From Pontibacter beigongshangensis (GTDB lineage: Bacteria; Bacteroidota; Bacteroidia; Cytophagales; Hymenobacteraceae), in contig NZ_VFSD01000007.1 of the NCBI RefSeq assembly GCF_014332515.1, forward strand, positions 62,001 to 126,000: DNA of 64,000 bases, given 5' to 3'. The position numbers and the translations under genes were made by a program. The notes beneath the pieces are model-generated. The model was not told the origin of the DNA, did no database searches, and worked only from the letters and a program-made list of their open reading frames with translations. Below, piece by piece: positions 18,463-26,647 of this stretch (positions are counted from its first letter, which is position 1; every line of letters starts with the position of its first letter).

Positions 18463-20508
18463 ATGAATAAGATATCACAGACTCTTTGTGTCGCACTAGG
18501 GTGTTTCCTGTTGTCGGGCGGGCCTGCCCTGGCGCAGCAGAAAAGCCTTGTAAACACCACGGCCAGCTCTCATGCCAAGCTGAGCGGTGTCGACATGAAT
18601 GCCGTAACCTGGACGCAGGGATTCTGGGCCGACCGCTTTAAGGTTGCCCAGGAGACCATGGTGCCCAACATATGGAACATCTACAACGATCCGAAGGTGT
18701 CGCATGCTTTCCGGAACTTTGAGATAGCAGCCGGCATGGCCGAAGGAGAGCACAAAGGACCCTCGTTCCACGACGGCGATTTTTATAAAGTGCTGGAGTC
18801 TTTGGCGGCTACGTATGCTGTTACCAAAGACCCTAAGCTGGACCAGGAGATGGACCGGGCCATTGCCGTTATTGCCAAGGTACAGCAGGATGATGGCTAC
18901 ATCTACACACCAGCCATTATTCAGAAAAAGAAAAACCAGGGCACCGGCTCCGCCTTTCAGGACAAGGTAAACTTTGAAGCCTACAACCTGGGCCACCTCA
19001 TGACGGCCGCCTGCGTGCATTACCGCGCCACCGGCAAAACCTCGTTGCTGAACGTGGCTAAAAAAGCAACCGATTTCCTTTACAATTACTACAAAACAGC
19101 ATCCCCGGAGCTGTCACGCAATGCCATCTGCCCCTCGCATTACATGGGTACCGTAGAAATGTACCGCACTACCCAGGATCCTAAGTACCTGGAACTGGCG
19201 CAGAACCTGGTCAATATTCACGGCACCACAGACGATGGCACCGACGATAACCAGGACCGCATTCCACTCCGGAAGCAGACAAAAGCCATGGGCCATGCCG
19301 TGAGAGCGAGTTACCTGTATGCCGGTGTAGCCGATGTATATGCCGAAACAGGCGACAAATCGCTTATGTCGGTGCTCGACCTGATGTGGGATGATGTGGT
19401 GTACCGCAAGATGTATATTACCGGTGGCCTAGGCTCGCTGTATGATGGCACATCTCCGGACGGCACTTCTTACAACCCGAAAGATGTGCAGAAAATACAC
19501 CAGGCCTTTGGCCGCGACTACCAGTTGCCGAACCACACCGCGCACAACGAGACCTGCGCCAATATTGGCAACGTGCTCTGGAACTACCGCATGCTGAAAC
19601 TGACTGGCGATGCCAAGTATGCCGATGTAATGGAACTGGCGCTGCACAACAGCGTGCTCTCCGGCATCAGCCTGAAAGGAACCGAGTTTCTGTACACCAA
19701 CCCGCTTGCGCAGTCTGACGATTTGCCGTTTAAGCAGCGCTGGTCTAAAGACCGGGTAGGCTACATCGCCTTATCTAACTGCTGCCCGCCCAATGTGGTG
19801 CGTACGGTAGCCGAGGTGCATAACTATGCTTACAGCACTTCTGACAAAGGCATCTGGTTTAACCTGTACGGAGGTAACAAACTGGCCACTAAACTGAAAG
19901 ATGGCTCTGATGTAAAGCTGACGCAGGAAACCAATTACCCATGGGACGGCAACATAAAAGTGACCCTGGATCAGGTGCCCAGAAAGAAAAAGGAATTCTC
20001 TATGTTTCTGCGCATTCCGGGCTGGGCCGATGGAGCTAAACTGCTCGTGAACGGCAAGCCGCATAACGCTAAGCTAACTCCCGGCGAATACGCTGAAGTG
20101 AGCGCCAGGTGGGCGAAAGGCGATAAGATTGAACTTGTGCTGCCAATGGAGGCCAAGCTGATTGAGTCGAACCCGCTTGTAGAGGAAACCCGAAACCAGG
20201 TAGCCGTAAAGCGTGGTCCGGTAGTATACTGCATCGAGTCGGTGGACATGCCAAAGGGCCAGTCCATCTTCAACGTAACACTTCCTGCCGATATCCGCTT
20301 TACGCCAAAACTCATCAAGATCGAAAACAGCGACGTTATGAGCCTGGAAGGAAATGCGAAACTGATCAAAAACCAGGATTGGGATAAACAGCTTTACCGC
20401 GAAATTGCCAAAGATAACCAAACCGTGCCGGTAAAACTGGTGCCTTACTACGCCTGGGGCAACAGAGGCCACGCTGAAATGTCGGTTTGGATGCCATTAA
20501 GCAGGTAA
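18463..20508 (+). CDS. Beta-L-arabinofuranosidase, GH127 (DUF1680)
   Basis: 681 residues with a signal peptide ending at ALAQQ (about 24), so periplasmic. The (alpha/alpha)6 barrel holds NHTAHNETCANIGN (Glu and Cys about 363-365) and SNCCPPNVVRT (Cys pair about 440-441). These correspond to the Glu and three Cys residues that bind zinc in characterised GH127 enzymes, one Cys being the nucleophile. The C-terminal beta-sandwich includes MFLRIPGWADGAKLLVNG. The family removes beta-linked L-arabinofuranose; related proteins take part in rhamnogalacturonan II degradation in Bacteroides (recalled, not checked). The gene sits 81 bp after the symporter gene and ends at a terminator. Confidence 0.93.
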   Translation: MNKISQTLCVALGCFLLSGGPALAQQKSLVNTTASSHAKLSGVDMNAVTWTQGFWADRFKVAQETMVPNIWNIYNDPKVSHAFRNFEIAAGMAEGEHKGPSFHDGDFYKVLESLAATYAVTKDPKLDQEMDRAIAVIAKVQQDDGYIYTPAIIQKKKNQGTGSAFQDKVNFEAYNLGHLMTAACVHYRATGKTSLLNVAKKATDFLYNYYKTASPELSRNAICPSHYMGTVEMYRTTQDPKYLELAQNLVNIHGTTDDGTDDNQDRIPLRKQTKAMGHAVRASYLYAGVADVYAETGDKSLMSVLDLMWDDVVYRKMYITGGLGSLYDGTSPDGTSYNPKDVQKIHQAFGRDYQLPNHTAHNETCANIGNVLWNYRMLKLTGDAKYADVMELALHNSVLSGISLKGTEFLYTNPLAQSDDLPFKQRWSKDRVGYIALSNCCPPNVVRTVAEVHNYAYSTSDKGIWFNLYGGNKLATKLKDGSDVKLTQETNYPWDGNIKVTLDQVPRKKKEFSMFLRIPGWADGAKLLVNGKPHNAKLTPGEYAEVSARWAKGDKIELVLPMEAKLIESNPLVEETRNQVAVKRGPVVYCIESVDMPKGQSIFNVTLPADIRFTPKLIKIENSDVMSLEGNAKLIKNQDWDKQLYREIAKDNQTVPVKLVPYYAWGNRGHAEMSVWMPLSR

Positions 20509-20537
20509 TTGATTAAATACACAAGATTTTTTATATA

Positions 20538-20588
20538 AAATAATCAGGTTCGCCTCCATAATTCTGGAAGAGGGCCTGATTATTTTTT
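20538..20588 (+). terminator. Terminator after GH127
   Basis: AAATAATCAGG (20538-20548) pairs with CCTGATTATTT (20575-20585), followed by a T-run. The loop is long (26 nt). Confidence 0.75.
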
Positions 20589-20610
20589 TAGCAAGAAGCG
20601 TCAGCAGAGC

Positions 20611-20640
20611 AATTATTCTAATCAAAATGCCCCTCCGGCA
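20611..20640 (+). repeat. Dispersed repeat, copy 7
   Basis: AATTATTCTAATCAAAAT then GCCCCTCCGGCA. The right half of the core is altered. Confidence 0.7.
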
Positions 20641-20757
20641 GTTTTTTACACTGGTGTTGCACATAGAACTATATTTCAATTATAGCCTGCACTTGCTTTA
20701 CAAACTAACAGGCTTAACAATAATCAAAGACTCACAGCAAAAAACTGAGCTGAAAAT

Positions 20758-22197
20758 ATGAAAGTAACAAATCTGAAGAAGTGCCTGCTCGCAGGAATCG
20801 CAGTCCTTGTCATACAGACTGCCAGTGCCCAGCAACTCGCCTTTCCAGGAGCAGAAGGCTTCGGCAAATATGCTACTGGGGGCAGAGGCGGGCAGGTAGT
20901 GGCAGTAACCAACCTCAACGACAGTGGCCCCGGCAGCTTCCGGCAGGCGTTTGAGGAGTTCCCGGGAGAACCGATCACCATTGTATTCAGGGTGGCAGGT
21001 GCTATTGATCTGAAATCGGAGCTCCGGATAAAGCGATCTGATATAACTGTAGCAGGGCAAACAGCACCCGGAGACGGCATTGTGCTGACCGGCCATTCTT
21101 TTACCATCAATGGCGCCAGGGCCAAAAGCCAGGGAGGCAACCACGGCAACATCATAATCCGGCACCTGCGTTCCCGCCCCGGCCATGGCACAGGCAAGGA
21201 TGTACTCTACGGCTTTAACATGGAAAACTGCCAGAACGTGATTGTGGACCACTGCTCCTTTAGCTGGGCCAACGAAGAGGTGGCCGCCATGTACGATACC
21301 CACAACACCACCGTGCAATGGTCTATTGTGAGCGAAGGATTGCATGATGCGGACCATCATAAAGGATTGCGTGCCTATGGCGGCGTATGGGGAGGTCAGA
21401 ATGCCTCTTATCACCACAACCTTATCGCGCACCTCTACAGCCGCACCATCCGGTTCAACGGGGCCAGGGCACACGACACGTTGGCCATAGTAGATTACCG
21501 CAACAACGTGGTGTATAACTGGGGCAACCAGAACGGGGCCTATGGGGGCGAGGTAGAGATACCAGGAGGGAAGTCGCAGATCAACCTCGTGAACAACTAC
21601 TACAAACCAGGACCAGCCACGCCTAAAACCCTGCAATTTGTGCAGGCATACTACACGCCGGCCAAGGCAAAAGGCGTGGGAGAGTGGTATGTGGCCGGTA
21701 ATGTAATGGCTGGAAACGCCGCCCTGACCAAAAACAACTGGCAGGCCGTAGATCTGCAGCGCGTGCCGGAAGAGAGCAGAGCTAACGCAAAATCCGCCAA
21801 ACCCTTTCCGATAAGTGCGGCGCTGCAGGAGCAACCTGCTGCCGATGCTTACAAGGCCGTGTTGGCCAATGCCGGAGCCACTCTGCCGGTGCGCGATGCG
21901 GTAGACAAAAGAGTGGTGGAAGAAACCCGGAAGGGAACGGCAAGCGCTACCGGTAAGCAGGGCAAGCCAGGCATTATCGACTCGCCATCGCAGGTGGGTG
22001 GCTATCCAGCTTATAAAGCTGCTGCAGCACCTGTGGACACCGACAAAGACGGCATGCCCGATGCCTGGGAGCGCAAACACGGCCTCAACCCCAACAACCC
22101 ATCTGACCGGAACGGCGACCTGAATGGCAATGGCTACACCAACCTGGAAGAATACCTGAACGGAACAGTGCCAACAAAACAGAAAACAGCTCGCTAA
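20758..22197 (+). CDS. Pectate lyase, PL1 family, with C-terminal calcium-binding repeats
   Basis: 479 residues with a signal peptide to about residue 23 (ASAQQ). The beta-helix begins AFPGAEGFGKYATGGRGG and has VAVTNLNDSGPGSFRQAF, TVAGQTAPGDGIVLTG and VIVDHCSFSWANEE, as in Bacteroidota PL1 enzymes. From about residue 426 DTDKDGMPDAWE, HGLNPNNPSDRNGDLN and GYTNLEEYLNG form thrombospondin-3-like calcium loops, a common PL1 tail in this phylum. It cleaves polygalacturonate by beta-elimination, outside or in the periplasm. A typical intrinsic terminator follows. It is related to the lyase at 62885, which shares the same beta-helix motifs. Confidence 0.93.
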   Translation: MKVTNLKKCLLAGIAVLVIQTASAQQLAFPGAEGFGKYATGGRGGQVVAVTNLNDSGPGSFRQAFEEFPGEPITIVFRVAGAIDLKSELRIKRSDITVAGQTAPGDGIVLTGHSFTINGARAKSQGGNHGNIIIRHLRSRPGHGTGKDVLYGFNMENCQNVIVDHCSFSWANEEVAAMYDTHNTTVQWSIVSEGLHDADHHKGLRAYGGVWGGQNASYHHNLIAHLYSRTIRFNGARAHDTLAIVDYRNNVVYNWGNQNGAYGGEVEIPGGKSQINLVNNYYKPGPATPKTLQFVQAYYTPAKAKGVGEWYVAGNVMAGNAALTKNNWQAVDLQRVPEESRANAKSAKPFPISAALQEQPAADAYKAVLANAGATLPVRDAVDKRVVEETRKGTASATGKQGKPGIIDSPSQVGGYPAYKAAAAPVDTDKDGMPDAWERKHGLNPNNPSDRNGDLNGNGYTNLEEYLNGTVPTKQKTAR

Positions 22198-22237
22198 TTT
22201 CAGTTGCTGCTTGCAGTAAATCTGTTTCTGAAGTCTG

Positions 22238-22287
22238 AAGCTTGTCCGGATTCTGCTTGTTACAGCAGTTTCCGGACAAGCTTTTTC
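22238..22287 (+). terminator. Terminator after the PL1 gene
   Basis: AAGCTTGTCCGGA (22238-22250) pairs perfectly with TCCGGACAAGCTT (22271-22283), followed by a T-run. Confidence 0.9.
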
Positions 22288-22335
22288 TGTTTGGCAGAGA
22301 AGTAGCAGCAGGTGCAGCAGAAGCCTTTACAGTAC

Positions 22336-22363
22336 GTGGAGGGGCTTTTTCATTAGAAAAATT
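22336..22363 (-). repeat. Dispersed repeat, copy 8
   Basis: GTGGAGGGGC, T-run, CATTAGAAAAATT. Half of the core is lost. Confidence 0.6.
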
Positions 22364-22474
22364 AAATGGCATATCGCAAGTTTAGGCGCAGCCGCAACTC
22401 GTGGTTGAGTATGATGCAAGTTTATAACCTGCATACCGCATATCGAGGAAGAAAATCTACTAAGCAGCAGCAGC

Positions 22475-22507
22475 GCCTCTAGAGGGCGATTTTGATTAGA
22501 ATAATTC
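22475..22507 (-). repeat. Dispersed repeat, copy 9
   Basis: GCCTCTAGAGGGCG core, then ATTTTGATTAGAATAATT. The core still pairs because CTCTAGAG replaces CTCCGGAG. AGCAGCAGCAG lies just before it. Confidence 0.75.
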
Positions 22508-22544
22508 AGAAAAAAAATCAGGGTAATCAGAAAAACCTTTCCAA

Positions 22545-23813
22545 TCAAGGTCTCTTGTTCCCTAAATGTTTATCAGCGAAATTCAGGTATTGCTTCCAGT
22601 CATATTCAGTAACATCGTGCTTTCCAGTTCGGATGTGGTAACCGATGCGTCCATGTACTGGCTGGTTAAGCGGTGGAAATTCCTGGGAAGGCAAGCCTTC
22701 TGTGCCTAAAAAGCGGTACACAGGATCAGCGGCTTTGGCTGCCAGAAACTCGCCGTATGGGTCGGCGCCTCTGTCTTCCTCGGCACTGGCAATGTAGAGA
22801 GGGCGCGGTGCGATCAGGGCCAGGAGCATGTGCTGGTCGAAGGGGAGAGCCTCCTCGTTTTTGTTGTATTTCTTAAAATTGGAAGCGAACCAATGCGGGT
22901 TTCCACGCGTGAGCCGCTCCACATCTTCGCCATATTTACGCTTTGATAGAGCCGCGCCTCCACCACCAGACTCGTTGCTGATGACCATGGCAAAGCGCTC
23001 GTCGCGGGCTCCTGCCCACAAAGCGGCTTTGCCCATCCTAGAGAAACCGAACAGCATCACCTTTTTAGCAGCTATCTGCTTATCTGTTTCCAGATAAGCG
23101 AGGGCACTGCTCAGGCCCCAGGCCCAGGCGCTCATGGTGCTGAAATTGTCGTCCCGGTTTTGCAGTTCCGGGTATAGCGCGCGGACGGCATCTGTCACAT
23201 TGTCTTTTTTATCGGGGGCAATATCGTTGGCAAACACGGTGGCCACACCATAACCTCGCTCCAAAATCATCTCGATCGGCCAGCGACTAGCCGTGGCCCC
23301 CCTCGATTTTTCGGTGGAAATATTGTCGACTACTCCTGCTCCACCCGCCCACACCCAGTTCGGCGAGAGTTTAATAGCCGGATCGGAGTGCACCGCATGG
23401 TTCCCCTGAAAATTAAGCCCTAAAAACACAGGAACTTTGCCCTTTACCTGGTTGGGGAGGTACAGCAGGATATCCATTTGCGGACCATCCGGCTTACCCG
23501 TGAAAAATACGGTGATCTGTTTCCGGGTAGCTTTGCCGTTCAGGGCTTGCGTATCCTGCTCAAACACTTGAAACGTCATGTTCTCCGGCTTGCCAGGCGA
23601 CCGGCCATACATTTCGTGCTCGAACAGTTCCAGAATTTCAGCTCGCCGCTTCTTCTTCCATTGCCTTTTGTTTTTTACCCTGGAGCCATCCGTAAAAACC
23701 AAAGGATCGGGCAGGGTATAAGGCTGCACCTTGTCCTCCTCGTAATTTTGGGCACCAGCAGGCAGCATGGCGAGAACCATAAATAGCAAAAGGAGCAGCT
23801 GTTTGTAGGCCAT
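22545..23813 (-). CDS. CE15-type carbohydrate esterase (possible pectin methylesterase)
   Basis: 422 residues with a signal peptide (LPAGAQ, about residue 21). Alpha/beta-hydrolase of the glucuronoyl esterase family, with nucleophile motif GFSRMGKAALWAG (Ser about 258), acid in SNESGGGGAAL (Glu about 279) and GKHDVTEYDW (His about 399). Typical CE15 enzymes have GCSRxGK; here Phe replaces Cys. The family hydrolyses esters of glucuronic acid in lignin-carbohydrate complexes, and a Bacteroides member acts on methyl-esterified rhamnogalacturonan II (recalled, not checked). Given the pectin setting, methyl-ester removal is a good guess. It is convergent with the PL1 gene and flanked by repeat copies at both ends. 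Confidence 0.85.
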   Translation of the reverse strand: MAYKQLLLLLFMVLAMLPAGAQNYEEDKVQPYTLPDPLVFTDGSRVKNKRQWKKKRRAEILELFEHEMYGRSPGKPENMTFQVFEQDTQALNGKATRKQITVFFTGKPDGPQMDILLYLPNQVKGKVPVFLGLNFQGNHAVHSDPAIKLSPNWVWAGGAGVVDNISTEKSRGATASRWPIEMILERGYGVATVFANDIAPDKKDNVTDAVRALYPELQNRDDNFSTMSAWAWGLSSALAYLETDKQIAAKKVMLFGFSRMGKAALWAGARDERFAMVISNESGGGGAALSKRKYGEDVERLTRGNPHWFASNFKKYNKNEEALPFDQHMLLALIAPRPLYIASAEEDRGADPYGEFLAAKAADPVYRFLGTEGLPSQEFPPLNQPVHGRIGYHIRTGKHDVTEYDWKQYLNFADKHLGNKRP

Positions 23814-23928
23814 GGGAAGTGGATAGCGGATAGTACAAATTTTACAGTGTCTGTCAGACCTGTGCGTGTTTTATCAACTACGAAGAAATGGTAAAAATGT
23901 CGCTGACATGAGCAGCAGCAGCAGCAGA

Positions 23929-23960
23929 GCCTCCGGAGGGCCTTTTTTATTTAAATAATT
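23929..23960 (-). repeat. Dispersed repeat, copy 10
   Basis: GCCTCCGGAGGGCC core, T-run, ATTTAAATAATT. Directly preceded by a clean run of six AGC units (from 23911). Confidence 0.85.
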
Positions 23961-24037
23961 ACACCAGTGGCTGATGAATGGCCTTTCTACTCCCCCAGAC
24001 ACGCACAGGTCTGGAAGACACACTGAGGTCGGAACTG

Positions 24038-24688
24038 CTAGAGTCCCTCTGTTTTCTTCCGGTAATCGATCAGGTCTTTGATGCTCACCAGCTTCAGGTG
24101 GAGCTTATCGGCAATCTGGCGAAGCTCGGGCAGGCGCGCCATAGAGCCATCTTTGCTGAGCACCTCTACCAAAACGCCGGAAGGCTTGAAGCCAGCCAGA
24201 CGCGCGAAATCTACCGTAGCCTCGGTATGGCCGGGGCGGGCCAATACGCCACCGTTGCGGCTCTTGAGCGGGAAAATGTGGCCAGGCGAGCCCAGTTCTT
24301 CCGGTTTGGTGGCCGGGTCTATGAGCGCTTTTATCGTTTTGGCGCGGTCGGAAGCGGAGATGCCGGTGGTGCAGCCGTGGCCGATCAGGTCAACGGAAAT
24401 GGTGAAAGCCGTTTCGTGCGAGGAGGTGTTGTTCTCCACCATCATCGGCAGTTCCAACTCTTCGCAACGCTCTTCTGTTAGCGACACGCAGATCAGGCCC
24501 CGTCCTTCACGGGCCATAAAGTTGACTAATGAAGGCGTAATACACTCCGAGGCACAGATCATGTCGCCTTCGTTTTCGCGATCTTCATCGTCTACTACAA
24601 TCACTATTTTACCATCGCGAATGTCGGCTATGGCTTCTTCTATGGTATTTAAGACTATTTTCCCGGTTGCTGCTTTATCGTGACCCAT
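24038..24688 (-). CDS. ribB: 3,4-dihydroxy-2-butanone-4-phosphate synthase
   Basis: 216 residues, the length of a stand-alone RibB without a GTP cyclohydrolase II domain. The motif [18 protein letters not shown] (about 29-46) holds the acidic metal and substrate residues. [12 protein letters not shown] and [18 protein letters not shown] (about 150-165) are also conserved. It converts ribulose 5-phosphate to dihydroxybutanone phosphate and formate for riboflavin synthesis, in the cytoplasm. No other riboflavin gene and no FMN riboswitch is visible. It is flanked by repeat elements and seems to be a lone housekeeping gene inside the carbohydrate region. Confidence 0.95.
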   Translation of the reverse strand: MGHDKAATGKIVLNTIEEAIADIRDGKIVIVVDDEDRENEGDMICASECITPSLVNFMAREGRGLICVSLTEERCEELELPMMVENNTSSHETAFTISVDLIGHGCTTGISASDRAKTIKALIDPATKPEELGSPGHIFPLKSRNGGVLARPGHTEATVDFARLAGFKPSGVLVEVLSKDGSMARLPELRQIADKLHLKLVSIKDLIDYRKKTEGL

Positions 24689-24835
24689 GCTATAGGATTC
24701 TTTTTATATACATTTTTTAGTTCTGCACCTGCTACCGGTGCACTCCTGTAAATGTAAAACAAAATCAGCAGCCAATCGCAATTTTGTCTTTTTCTGGTGG
24801 TGGTTGTAAGTTGGCAGGAGGTTCGGGAGTGGCAG

Positions 24836-24867
24836 ATTATTCGAATGAAAATGGCCTTCCGGAGAGG
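24836..24867 (+). repeat. Dispersed repeat, copy 11
   Basis: ATTATTCGAATGAAAATG then GCCTTCCGGAGAGG. It faces copy 12 across about 70 bp. Confidence 0.75.
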
Positions 24868-24938
24868 TTTTTTCTGCTGATGTTACTGCTGCTTTTCTGG
24901 ACTTCCCAGTCTGAAAGAGCCAACGGATGTGTTGCAAA

Positions 24939-24970
24939 GCCTCCAGCAGGTCATTTTCATTCGAATAATT
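24939..24970 (-). repeat. Dispersed repeat, copy 12
   Basis: GCCTCCAGCAGGTC, then ATTTTCATTCGAATAATT. It is inverted relative to copy 11, and the two heads are complementary at every base, so the pair could fold as one large stem. Confidence 0.75.
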
Positions 24971-24981
24971 CAGGTTTAATA

Positions 24982-25083
24982 AAAGACCTCGCAGTGTGCG
25001 CAGCTCCTGCGAGCGTTTTGTTTGGGAAAGTTGCAACCGTGCCTTCAGACACTCGCAGGAGCTACGCACACTGCGAGGTCTTT
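24982..25083. repeat. 32-bp near-perfect inverted repeat downstream of the kinase gene
   Basis: Arms 24982-25013 (AAAGACCTCGCAGTGTGCGC...) and 25052-25083 (...ACTGCGAGGTCTTT) are complementary at 31 of 32 positions with a 38-nt loop. On the reverse strand the second arm is followed by TTTTATTAAA, so it could act as a terminator for the leftward ABC/kinase operon that stops at 25128. It is much longer than a normal terminator stem. Confidence 0.8.
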
Positions 25084-25100
25084 GCTGCTAATCTTTAAAA

Positions 25101-25127
25101 TTTTCCATGGCATCAATTCAAATAATT
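25101..25127 (-). repeat. Dispersed repeat, degenerate copy 13
   Basis: TTTTCCATGGCATCAATTCAAATAATT-like tail: the head is clear (ATTCAAATAATT), the core is replaced by CCATGG. Confidence 0.35.
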
Positions 25128-26642
25128 CTAGACCGACATCTCCGCCTTAGCAGCCGATATACTACTGCCGATAGCCGCCTGCCAACCTGCATAATCTTTC
25201 TTCACTTTTTCGCTATCCTTTCCGGGGCTGGTCACAGCTTTGTTCAGGTTCAGGGTTTTCAGGTGCTCGATGTCTCTGTAAACACCTGCCTTTAGGCCTG
25301 CCAGATAAGCAGCGCCAAGGGCTGAGATGTCGGGCATGTGTTGTACGGCAACTGGTTTTTCGAGCAGGTCGGCCAATAGCTGCAGCACGAACTTGTTGGC
25401 GGTGAGGCCTCCGTTCACGTTCAGCTCCTGCAGGGCAATGCCGGTGTCCTGTTCCATGGCCGTAATCACATCTTTGATCTGGTAAGGGATAGACTCCAGG
25501 GCGGCACGCACGATGTGGTTTTTGTTGCAGCCAAAGGTAAGGCCGGTGATAGAGGCTTTGCGGCTCATGTCCCAGTGCGGAGCGCCCAGTCCGCTGAAGG
25601 CTGGCACCAGGTACACGCCATTGTTGTCGGTTACGGCACGGGCCATGGCTTCTGTTTCCTTGCTGTCGGAGATCAGGCCAACTTCATTTTTGAGCCATTC
25701 GATGGTTGCGCCACAGGTAACTATTACACCTTCCAGGGCATAATCCACGCGGTCTTCGGTGCTCCAGCAGATGGTGGTCACCATACCTCTTTCAGAATCC
25801 TGCGCTTTTTCGCCGATGTTCATGATAATGGAAGAGCCGGTTCCCATGGTTGCTTTGGCGGTGCCAGGGGCAAAACATCCTTCGCCAAAGGCGGCAGCAT
25901 GCGAATCGCCGATCATGCTCGTGATGGGAACTGGCTGTGGAAAAAGCCCGTTAAAATCTGAATCGGCAAACAATGCCGACGATGGCTTTGGCTCCGGCAG
26001 GTTCAGGCGCGGGAGGTTGAAAGCATCCAGCAGTTCCTGGTCCCAGGCAAGGTCAGCGAGGTTAAAGAATAGCGTGCGGGAGGCGTTGGTGTAGTCGGTG
26101 AGGTAACTCTGGCCGTTCGTGAGCTTGTAGAGCAGCCAGGTGTCGATGGTGCCGAAAAAGGCCTTGCCAGCGTCTACAGCTTCTCGTACGTTGTCTACAT
26201 TTTCGTAGAGCCAGATCAGTTTGGTGCCCGAAAAATAAGGATCGATGATGAGACCGGTTTTGGATTTAACCAGCGGCTCCAGGTTCTCGAACTTTAAACG
26301 TTCGCATATAGCCACAGAGCGCTTGCATTGCCACACTACCGCATTGTAAAGCGGCTTTCCCGCTTCATCCCACACCACAAAAGTTTCGCGCTGGTTCGAT
26401 ATGCCGCAGGCTTTTATGCTGCTCACGTCTCCTCCTGTTGCGGTAAACTCCTGCAGGCATTTGGCTACGGAGGCCAGCACGTTCTGGTAAATACCTTCCG
26501 GGTCCTGCTCCACGTGCGCGCCATCGTATTTGGAGGATAGCGGTTCGGATGCTCTGGCTACAGCTGCGCCGGTTTCGTCGAAAATGATGGTTTTGGTGCT
26601 GCTGGTGCCCTGGTCTACAGCCAGTATATAATTACGTTTCAT
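25128..26642 (-). CDS. FGGY-family carbohydrate kinase, glycerol kinase-like
   Basis: 504 residues. The N-terminal domain starts YILAVDQGTSSTKTIIFD, and CGISNQRETFVVWD, NAVVWQCKRS and GTIDTWLLYKLT are close to glycerol kinase. The C-terminal domain has TMGTGSSIIMN, PAFSGLGAPHWD and LNVNGGLTANKFVLQLLADLL. FGGY kinases phosphorylate polyols and keto-sugars with ATP in the cytoplasm. It is the last gene of the leftward ABC operon, 5 bp after rbsC-like, with no glycerol facilitator or glycerol phosphate dehydrogenase nearby. A pentulose or similar substrate delivered by the importer and isomerase is therefore more likely than glycerol (inference). Confidence 0.88.
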   Translation of the reverse strand: MKRNYILAVDQGTSSTKTIIFDETGAAVARASEPLSSKYDGAHVEQDPEGIYQNVLASVAKCLQEFTATGGDVSSIKACGISNQRETFVVWDEAGKPLYNAVVWQCKRSVAICERLKFENLEPLVKSKTGLIIDPYFSGTKLIWLYENVDNVREAVDAGKAFFGTIDTWLLYKLTNGQSYLTDYTNASRTLFFNLADLAWDQELLDAFNLPRLNLPEPKPSSALFADSDFNGLFPQPVPITSMIGDSHAAAFGEGCFAPGTAKATMGTGSSIIMNIGEKAQDSERGMVTTICWSTEDRVDYALEGVIVTCGATIEWLKNEVGLISDSKETEAMARAVTDNNGVYLVPAFSGLGAPHWDMSRKASITGLTFGCNKNHIVRAALESIPYQIKDVITAMEQDTGIALQELNVNGGLTANKFVLQLLADLLEKPVAVQHMPDISALGAAYLAGLKAGVYRDIEHLKTLNLNKAVTSPGKDSEKVKKDYAGWQAAIGSSISAAKAEMSV

Positions 26643-26647
26643 GGATT

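Larger units (their letters stand above)
24689..25127. other. Repeat-rich intergenic region
   Basis: About 440 bp with no gene. It contains two oppositely oriented dispersed-repeat copies, a 32-bp inverted repeat and a degenerate repeat copy touching the kinase stop. Confidence 0.65.

Noticed and set aside
20698..22080. 460-codon open frame antisense to the PL1 gene
   Set aside because: Shadow of a well-supported pectate lyase. It has no start context or domain, and the region's third-position GC explains it.
24689..24800. FMN riboswitch upstream of ribB
   Set aside because: I see no conserved RFN-element sequence blocks or base-paired layout in the leader.
25128..26642. Housekeeping glycerol kinase
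   Set aside because: Sequence is glycerol kinase-like, but the gene closes a sugar ABC/isomerase/transketolase operon, with no glycerol transport or dehydrogenase gene nearby. The general FGGY name is safer.
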